A DNA stretch of 64,000 bases, taken from Cladorhizidae sp. MBARI D1340-BT2. Its lineage: Eukaryota; Porifera; Demospongiae; Poecilosclerida; Cladorhizidae. The stretch is from assembly GCA_028752905.1 (NCBI GenBank), contig JAQNBH010000014.1, forward strand, positions 31,396,276 through 31,460,275, given 5' to 3'. Below are positions 58,261-64,000 of this stretch, in pieces (within the stretch, counting starts at the first letter, position 1; each line of letters starts with the position of its first letter). The translations under genes and the position numbers were made by a program. Below the pieces are notes generated by a model. It had not been told where the DNA came from, searched no databases, and saw only the letters and a program-made list of their open reading frames with translations.

Positions 58261-58773
58261 ATTTTTGGAAGGAGAGGATGAAGAGATTGGAAGAAGATGC
58301 ATTTATTTATTTTAACAGTAGATGAAATGACGTTCTAAGCAAACGATAAGCCAGATAAAGAGAAGGCGAATCAACGCAAGAAAAGATTGTGACGTTTTTT
58401 TAATTTGTTATTGAAGATTATTATCAAATTAAAGGTGGCGTAGTGGACGAGATAAATTTAGAGGGGAAACACAAGCTGATGACTCTGAAAAATTATCTTA
58501 GATGCTTTCCAGGCGATAAAGTTGAAAATTTGCTAGGGCTAGGGCTAGGGCTAGGGCTAGGGCTAGTGGTAAAGAATTTAGTGAGAGCCAAGTCTCTTTC
58601 ACACAAACAAGCCGATCTCTTAAGCGGTTTTCTTTCAATGCCCTGCGGTCTCTTATATAAATTAGATGAGCTGTGTCTACTCTATAACACATATCTTCCT
58701 GATCTTGTTGATGCGAATGAGACTTCGCTCTCACCAGTTTCTTGGCAGTGGTTTGGCGCGCATGCTCAGCTCC
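58261..58773. other. Spacer upstream of the EFCAB2-like gene
   Basis: Apart from a GGGCTA array nothing is recognised. Open frames on both strands here depend on that low-complexity repeat. Confidence 0.5.
58532..58565. repeat. (GGGCTA)5 hexamer array, second site
   Basis: GCTA followed by five perfect GGGCTA units, the same hexamer and orientation as at 45105-45140, about 230 bp upstream of the EFCAB2-like exon. Confidence 0.9.
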
Positions 58774-58787
58774 GTTGCTACGGTTGC
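58774..58787 (+). promoter_or_regulatory. Putative RFX X-box
   Basis: GTTGCTACGGTTGC matches 10 of 14 positions of a canonical X-box (GTTGCCATGGCAAC type), with a strong first half and weak second half. It lies 7 bp before the ATG. Genes for ciliary components often carry X-boxes close to the start, so the match is plausible for a DRC8-like gene. Confidence 0.4.
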
Positions 58788-58794
58788 GTTGAAA

Positions 58795-58961
58795 ATGGTG
58801 GGCAGAAAAACAGATCGACAAAAAAGTGAAACAGCTAGAGAGATGGACCCTGTAGCAGTGAAAAAGGTGGAGAAAGATCCGATGTTGGCAGATATTCACC
58901 GGAGAATCATCAAAGCTTTTGATAGTTTTGACAAGGATGCAAATCAAACAGTTGATGTGAG
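58795..58961 (+). CDS. First coding exon of an EFCAB2/DRC8-like gene
   Basis: ATG at 58795 opens a 55-codon exon ending at 58961, followed by the donor GTACAG (phase 2). Its C-terminal part, H-R-R-I-I-K-A-F-D-S-F-D-K-D-A-N-Q-T-V-D-V, closely follows the start of vertebrate EFCAB2 (the DRC8 subunit of the axonemal nexin-dynein regulatory complex). There the sequence A-F-x-x-F-D-x-x-x-N-N-T-V-D-V-R enters the first EF-hand and an intron is plausible. The basic, low-complexity N-terminus is lineage-specific. I infer a ciliary or flagellar calcium-binding-type adaptor. The remaining exons are not in the window; an LTR retrotransposon occupies the downstream intron. Confidence 0.65.
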
Positions 58962-59550
58962 GTACAGTGACATAGCATAATTATTGCAGTAATCATGGCA
59001 ACCTCGGCATAATAATTATTTGCTATTCATCTTTTTATGTCATCTGTTGTTTATTTATATTCCCCTACCGCCAAGATTTCTTGAAAGTGAACATCGCATT
59101 TCTGGTCTTTCAATCTTCCTTACTCGGTGATCTCAACCTCAAAGAACAATAAAATTATTATCATAATCAATGCCTCAAGATGATTCTAAGCAAGTGGAGA
59201 GAATGCATACCTCTGCGACTAGACGATTAAGTGTGATATACAGAGAGAGAGGCATACATAATATCATATCTGAGCAAAATAGTAGATCACCACATGCATC
59301 AGAATAAATGGACTCCTCGAATAGGTGAAGTAGCCTCTAATGAGAAAATTTCCCTGACAGGTGTACTGCAGCTTATTCTAGCTGCCTAAATTTGGATCGA
59401 ACAGCACAGTAGTTCTACTTACCATATAATATGCAATGAAAGAATATTCTAAATATGCCTCACTTGCTATGTGTCATTCAGTACTAATTATGGATCACAA
59501 ATGAATTGTGAATTATTTTCCCCGTGATGGAGCTTTTACATTAACCTAAC
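58962..59550 (+). other. Intron of the EFCAB2-like gene up to the LTR element
   Basis: No second exon recognised. At about 59089-59104 TGAAAGTGAACATCGC is identical to part of the hAT 2 transposase C-terminus (54820-54835), and the next codons remain similar, suggesting a short hAT remnant. Confidence 0.5.
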
Positions 59551-59767
59551 TGTTATAATTAAGTGAATTGTATGACATTATTCAATAGTCCGGACTCTAA
59601 ATAAACGTTTTTAGTGTGTCACGTGTGTTGCACAGATAGTGAAATCAAGATGTCTTCTTATAATGTCTGTTGTCTTCGGTTGTTAGTTTACTAGTTGATT
59701 AAGGACTTTCACGGTCGTTGAAGAGTGAAAGAACTATAACCTTAGGGTATTAAACAAGGTTATAACA
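59551..59767 (+). repeat. 5' LTR, gypsy element 2
   Basis: 217 bp, starts TGTTATAATT and ends GGTTATAACA; AATAAACG near 59600 could act as a polyadenylation signal. Confidence 0.92.
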
Positions 59768-59769
59768 TT

Positions 59770-59780
59770 TGGCGACGAGG
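59770..59780 (+). promoter_or_regulatory. Primer-binding site candidate
   Basis: TGGCGACGAGG starts two bases after the 5' LTR. The tRNA was not identified. Confidence 0.55.
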
Positions 59781-59824
59781 ATTATAACGGATCGACACGG
59801 ATTATTACGAAAAGAGTTTTCGAG

Positions 59825-62800
59825 ATGGCCGTGCATGGTTCAATGTCTGCCTTTACTTCAGCGCACGAGGACTGGAGAGCCTATGTAGAAAGGCTGGAAC
59901 AGTACTTCGTAGCAAACAGTGTGACTGAGGCCGACAAGAAGCGAGCTATACTATTGAGTGTTTGTGGTTCCAAGACCTACCAACTCATTAGAGATTTAGT
60001 TTCCCCTACCAGACCAGGAGAGATCGCATACACTGACCTTGTGGAGTTAGTTATTAAGCACTACTGTCCCAAACCTTCTGTGATCATGCAGCGTTATAAA
60101 TTCAATTCTCGAGTTCGTGCTAAGAATGAGTCCATAGCTGATTACGTGGCAGCACTAAGACAACTCTCTGAATTTTGTGAGTTCGGGGCTACTCTTGACC
60201 AGATGTTAAGGGATAGGCTGGTCTGCGGTGTCAACGATGAGAAAGTACAGCAGAGACTGTTAGCAGAAGTTGATTTAACCTTCTCACGTAGCTTACAACT
60301 AGCCCAGACAATGGAGACTGCGGAGAGAGACACACGACAGTTGCAGGGAGCTCAAGGAACCTCTGTCTTGTTCACTCATAGCAAGGCATCTAAGAAGCCT
60401 TTTACTACTTCTCGTTTCCAGAAGTGTGTTTGTTTCAGGTGTGGTAGTGACAGTCATTTAGCCAATACCTGTCGTTTTAAGGAAGCAGAATGCCGAGCAT
60501 GCAAAAAGAAAGGACACATCGCCCGGGTGTGTCGCTCGAAAATGAAGTCAAGAGGACAGGATAATTCAAAGTCACAGTATCGTTCGACTAGTACCAATTA
60601 CGTAGAGGAGGAGCAGTCTAGATTGGTGGAAGATGGTGCTTATGGAATGTTCACAGTAACGGACACATCATCCAAGCCATTATTCGTGCATATGAACTTG
60701 TGCGGATCCGTTGTGAAAATGGAAATTGATACAGGAGCAGCATTCTCTATTGTGAGCGAAGAGACTTACAATGGTATCAAGAGATCGGGAGTGACCTTAC
60801 CTCTGGAGGAATCCCAGGTACTCTTAAAAACATACACTGGTGAGATCTTACCTGTACTTGGCAGGGTAGTGGTGGTTGCTAAGGTTGACCACCAGGAGGA
60901 GGAGCTTCCGTTGTTCGTTGTAAAAGGAAAAGGGCCAAGCCTCATTGGGCGAGATTGGTTAGCTAAACTTAAATTGAATTGGCACGAGATTCATCAGTTT
61001 AGCATGAATAATAAGGTTGAAGAACTCCTAGCCAAGTTCTACCCTGTGTTTGCCGATGGGTTAGGTACCTTATTGGGCACTAAAGTAAGGATTCATGTCA
61101 AAGAGGGTGCTCAACCTAAATTCTGTAAAGCAAGGAATGTTCCTTATATGATGAAAGAAAAGTTGGAGAAAGAATTGGAACGCCTGGAGAAACAGGGAAC
61201 CATAACCCCGGTTCAATTTTCAGATTGGGCAGCTCCGATTGTGCCTGTGTTAAAACGCAATGGTGATCTTCGTGTGTGTGGTGATTATAAGCTGACTATT
61301 AATCAAGCATGTCATGTGGAGTCGTACCCCTTACCTCGTGTGGAGGATATTTTCTCAGCTTTGTCAGGTGGTGAAAGGTTCTCGAAATTAGACCTATCAC
61401 AAGCCTATTTACAGTTAGGAGTGGTGGATGATTGTAAAAAGTTCCTAACTATTAATACACACAAAGGGTTGTTTGTGTACAATAGGTTACCCTTTGGGGT
61501 ATCATCAGCCCCTGCGATCTTTCAAAGGGTAATGGACAGTTTGTTTCAGGGTTTTGCTGGTATCTCAGTTTACCTGGATGATATCCTGGTAACTGGAAAA
61601 ACCACTGAAGAGCACATTGCTAACTTGGAGAAGGTGTTAGAAAAGCTCAGGCAAGCCGGCCTGAGACTTAACAAATCGAAATGTGTGTTCCTGGCTTCAA
61701 AGGTCGAGTATCTTGGATATATAATTGATAAGGAAGGCCTACATCCAACTCTGGAGAAGGTAAAAGCCATTCGAGAGGCCCGTGCTCCGACGTCAGTGAC
61801 TGAGCTTAGAGCATTTCTGGGTATACTTAATTATTACTCCAAGTTTCTTCCTAATCTCTCGACAAAGCTAGCCCCTTTGTACACCTTGTTATGCAAGGAC
61901 TCCAGATGGCAATGGACGGAAAAGCAAGAAAGTGCATTTTTACTAGCTAAGCTAATGCTACAGAGTGATTCACTTTTGGTCCATTATGATCCTCAGAAGG
62001 ACCTATTGTTGGCTTGTGACGCATCTCCTTATGGATTGGGAGTCGTGTTATCACATGTTTTGGAAGACAAAACCGAACGTCCTATTGGGTATGCTTCAAG
62101 GACTCTCACTGTGTCTGAGAAGGGCTATTCTCAATTAGAGAAAGAGGGATTAGCTATCCTATTTGGTGTCAAGAAATTTCATTCTTACCTGTGGGGTCGA
62201 TCATTTGTCATTAGATCTGATCACCAACCACTCTACCATTTGTTTAATGAAAAGAAAGCAATTCCTCCCCTTGCCTCAGCACGTCTACAAAGGTGGGCAT
62301 TGTCATTGAGTGCATATCAATATCGTATTGAATACAAGCCTGGGAAGTTGCTTGCTAATGCGGATGCATTAAGTCGGTTGCCAAGCCCAGTTGTCACATC
62401 CTCTGATTGTCTTCCTGCTGAGTTAAACCAATTGGTTCTTCACCTTGAGTCTACCCCGATTTCTTCCAAGGAAGTGAAACAATGGATTGAGAAAGATCCG
62501 CTTCTCTCAAGGGTGAAGAAGTTTGTAATGTGTGGATGGCCGTCAGTGAAGCTTGACCGAGAATTTCAACCGTATGAGTCTCGTAAGTTGGAACTCAGTC
62601 TTCTGGATGGTTGTTTACTGTGGGGTTCACGGTTGATTATACCCCAGCCTGGTCGGAAATGTTTGCTAGATCAGCTACATGAAACTCATTTAGGAATTAG
62701 TCGTATGAAGAATCTGGCAAGAAGTTATTTTTGGTGGCCAGACATGACTTCTGAAATCGAGTTATGTGTACAGCAGTGCAATGTTTGCCAGGAATCACGA

Positions 62801-63847
62801 CCGCAACCTCCTGTGGCCTCGATGCACCCGTGGGAAGTAACAAAGCAGCCTTGGAACCGTATCCACCTAGACTTCGCTGGCCCGTTCATGGGTAACATGT
62901 TTTTAGTCTTGGTCGATTCTCATTCTAAGTGGATGGATGTGGTGATTATGAGTTCAATCACGTCCACCATCACCATAGAGAAGTTGCAAGGTATTTTTGC
63001 TATTCATGGTCTTCCCAAGACCATAGTCACTGATAATGGCAGTTCATTTATGAGTGATGAGTTTCAGAGATTTTGCCAAGTGAATGGTATTCAGCATACG
63101 ACGTCTGCACCTTACCACCCTTCCACGAATGGGTTGGCTGAGAGGGCGGTGCAATCTTTCAAGCAAGGGTTGAAGAGGATGGAAGGTGGATCACTGCAGT
63201 CCAAGCTATCGAGATACTTGTTCCGCTACAGGATAACGCCACACAGTACGACAGGGTTATCCCCAGCCGAGGTTCTGATGGGTCGTCGACCGAGATCCAA
63301 GTTAGACTTGGTTCATCCTGACTTGTCAGAGAGAGTGGAATCGTGCCAGCGTAAGAGGACACATGGCAGCACCGGACGGGATCGCGTTTTCCGAGTGGGT
63401 GACAAGGTTTTTGTTAGAGATTTCAGGTGTAAGAATGTAACCTGGATGCCTGGTGTTGTTGAGCATGTCACTGGACCTTTATCTTACCGAGTTAAAGTTA
63501 CCTTGGGAGTCGTACGTCGTCATGTGGATAACATACGTCAGAGACAGAGCGAGTTAGGATCCAGCACTATAAATGGTCAAGTGTCTGGACCTGCAATTGT
63601 GTTTCATGATATTCCTGTTCAAGTGCCAGAGACACTGAAACTGTCCCCTGAAGGGAGTGTTCCACATTCCGACTCAGCTACGTCAGCCATGGTCAGCTCT
63701 CCTCGCTTACCCCGTGTTAATGTGGATGATAATGTGGATGATAACAACACTTCAGTACACATCCCTGATTGTGAGTCAACAACAGTACTGCGCAGGTCTG
63801 TCCGAAACAGACCCCCTCCTGATCGTTTTAAGGGATCAGTGTTTTAA
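59825..63847 (+). CDS. gag-pol: Gag-Pol polyprotein, conventional gypsy order
   Basis: A single 1340-residue frame. Gag region about 1-190; two CCHC knuckles at 203-216 and 223-236; protease D-T-G at 302-304; reverse transcriptase with Y-L-D-D at 583-586; RNase H about 715-850; integrase with an HHCC-type zinc finger (L-H-E-T-H-L-G ... C-N-V-C) and catalytic D1016, D1070, E1106 with D35E spacing. The tail ends R-R-S-V-R-N-R-P-P-P-D-R-F, a common ending in this group. Two knuckles, D-T-G-A protease and fused gag-pol suit the Mag / K02A2.6-like gypsy lineages. No stops or frameshifts. Start context: ATG 57 bp after the LTR. Confidence 0.94.
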   Translation: MAVHGSMSAFTSAHEDWRAYVERLEQYFVANSVTEADKKRAILLSVCGSKTYQLIRDLVSPTRPGEIAYTDLVELVIKHYCPKPSVIMQRYKFNSRVRAKNESIADYVAALRQLSEFCEFGATLDQMLRDRLVCGVNDEKVQQRLLAEVDLTFSRSLQLAQTMETAERDTRQLQGAQGTSVLFTHSKASKKPFTTSRFQKCVCFRCGSDSHLANTCRFKEAECRACKKKGHIARVCRSKMKSRGQDNSKSQYRSTSTNYVEEEQSRLVEDGAYGMFTVTDTSSKPLFVHMNLCGSVVKMEIDTGAAFSIVSEETYNGIKRSGVTLPLEESQVLLKTYTGEILPVLGRVVVVAKVDHQEEELPLFVVKGKGPSLIGRDWLAKLKLNWHEIHQFSMNNKVEELLAKFYPVFADGLGTLLGTKVRIHVKEGAQPKFCKARNVPYMMKEKLEKELERLEKQGTITPVQFSDWAAPIVPVLKRNGDLRVCGDYKLTINQACHVESYPLPRVEDIFSALSGGERFSKLDLSQAYLQLGVVDDCKKFLTINTHKGLFVYNRLPFGVSSAPAIFQRVMDSLFQGFAGISVYLDDILVTGKTTEEHIANLEKVLEKLRQAGLRLNKSKCVFLASKVEYLGYIIDKEGLHPTLEKVKAIREARAPTSVTELRAFLGILNYYSKFLPNLSTKLAPLYTLLCKDSRWQWTEKQESAFLLAKLMLQSDSLLVHYDPQKDLLLACDASPYGLGVVLSHVLEDKTERPIGYASRTLTVSEKGYSQLEKEGLAILFGVKKFHSYLWGRSFVIRSDHQPLYHLFNEKKAIPPLASARLQRWALSLSAYQYRIEYKPGKLLANADALSRLPSPVVTSSDCLPAELNQLVLHLESTPISSKEVKQWIEKDPLLSRVKKFVMCGWPSVKLDREFQPYESRKLELSLLDGCLLWGSRLIIPQPGRKCLLDQLHETHLGISRMKNLARSYFWWPDMTSEIELCVQQCNVCQESRPQPPVASMHPWEVTKQPWNRIHLDFAGPFMGNMFLVLVDSHSKWMDVVIMSSITSTITIEKLQGIFAIHGLPKTIVTDNGSSFMSDEFQRFCQVNGIQHTTSAPYHPSTNGLAERAVQSFKQGLKRMEGGSLQSKLSRYLFRYRITPHSTTGLSPAEVLMGRRPRSKLDLVHPDLSERVESCQRKRTHGSTGRDRVFRVGDKVFVRDFRCKNVTWMPGVVEHVTGPLSYRVKVTLGVVRRHVDNIRQRQSELGSSTINGQVSGPAIVFHDIPVQVPETLKLSPEGSVPHSDSATSAMVSSPRLPRVNVDDNVDDNNTSVHIPDCESTTVLRRSVRNRPPPDRFKGSVF

Positions 63848-63891
63848 CTGATAATTATCGTGAATTTGTTATCTTTACTCTCTTATAAACT

Positions 63892-63904
63892 AAGAAGGGA
63901 GGAA
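63892..63904 (+). promoter_or_regulatory. Polypurine tract, gypsy element 2
   Basis: AAGAAGGGAGGAA directly before the 3' LTR. Confidence 0.8.
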
Positions 63905-64000
63905 TGTTATAATTAAGTGAATTGTATGACATTATTCAATAGTCCGGACTCTAAATAAACGTTTTTAGTGTGTCACGTGTGTTGCACAGATAGTGAAATC
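63905..64000 (+). repeat. 3' LTR, gypsy element 2 (partial)
   Basis: First 96 bp of the LTR; the rest lies outside the window. Confidence 0.92.

Larger units (their letters stand above)
59551..64000 (+). mobile_element. Intact Mag/K02A2.6-like gypsy retrotransposon, 3' LTR cut by window end
   Basis: A 217-bp 5' LTR (TGTTAT...ATAACA), primer-binding candidate, one open gag-pol frame, polypurine tract and the first 96 bp of the 3' LTR, identical by eye to the 5' LTR over that length. The domain order is the common gypsy one, integrase last. The target duplication cannot be checked; the left flank is CTAAC. All catalytic motifs are intact, so recent activity is likely. It sits in the same orientation as the EFCAB2-like gene. 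Confidence 0.93.

Noticed and set aside
58498..58947. 149-codon minus-strand frame
   Set aside because: Its L-A repeat is translated from the GGGCTA array and the rest is antisense to the EFCAB2-like exon.
59546..59550. CTAAC as target duplication of gypsy element 2
   Set aside because: The right flank lies outside the window, so the duplication cannot be verified.
1..64000. tRNA or rRNA genes
   Set aside because: No cloverleaf with conserved A- and B-box sequence or ribosomal RNA core was recognised on either strand by eye.

Overview
This is eukaryotic, almost certainly animal, DNA. It is AT-rich, has spliceosomal introns of about 90-290 bp with GT..AG borders, animal-type transposons (a Ty3/gypsy element with integrase ahead of reverse transcriptase, a Mag-like gypsy element, piggyBac, hAT, a LINE), and the first coding exon of a ciliary EF-hand gene resembling EFCAB2/DRC8. 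A marine invertebrate such as a demosponge would fit, but the species is a guess.

Positions 1-43060 are a hierarchical tandem array. Two kinds of macro-unit alternate (type I about 6 kb, type II about 8 kb), each built from older, diverged sub-units. Five macro-units carry one intact three-exon minus-strand gene with a TATA box, encoding a 124-residue protein I do not recognise (copies at 5772-6522, 13784-14546, 20573-21321, 23596-24358, 37058-37818). The sub-units between them hold relics of the same exons, so an old gene cluster decayed and was re-amplified around one surviving gene. One copy has gained a 730-bp inverted-repeat element (17232-17961), another a very young LTR retrotransposon (27474-32885, LTRs identical, 5-bp target duplication, single gag-pol ORF with Gmr1-type domain order). 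Empty sites for both survive in sibling copies.

Positions 43484-49761 form a large imperfect palindrome (arms about 2.9-3.0 kb, spacer 362 bp). Each arm joins a piece of an internally deleted piggyBac element (TTAA target) to part of a long coiled-coil gene. The arms differ by several indels and both gene copies are broken at different places.

Positions 50024-58260 are a transposon graveyard with readable nesting: a LINE cut by a hAT element (51910-57392), itself cut by a second hAT element (53547-55253). Both hAT insertions have 5-bp target duplications whose removal restores the reading frame of the interrupted element.

Positions 58774-58961 hold a putative RFX X-box and the first coding exon of the EFCAB2/DRC8-like gene. 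The downstream intron is occupied by a second, apparently intact gypsy element (59551 to beyond the window end). Apart from retrotransposon ORFs, the only apparently intact coding sequence is the five-copy small gene and the EFCAB2-like exon.
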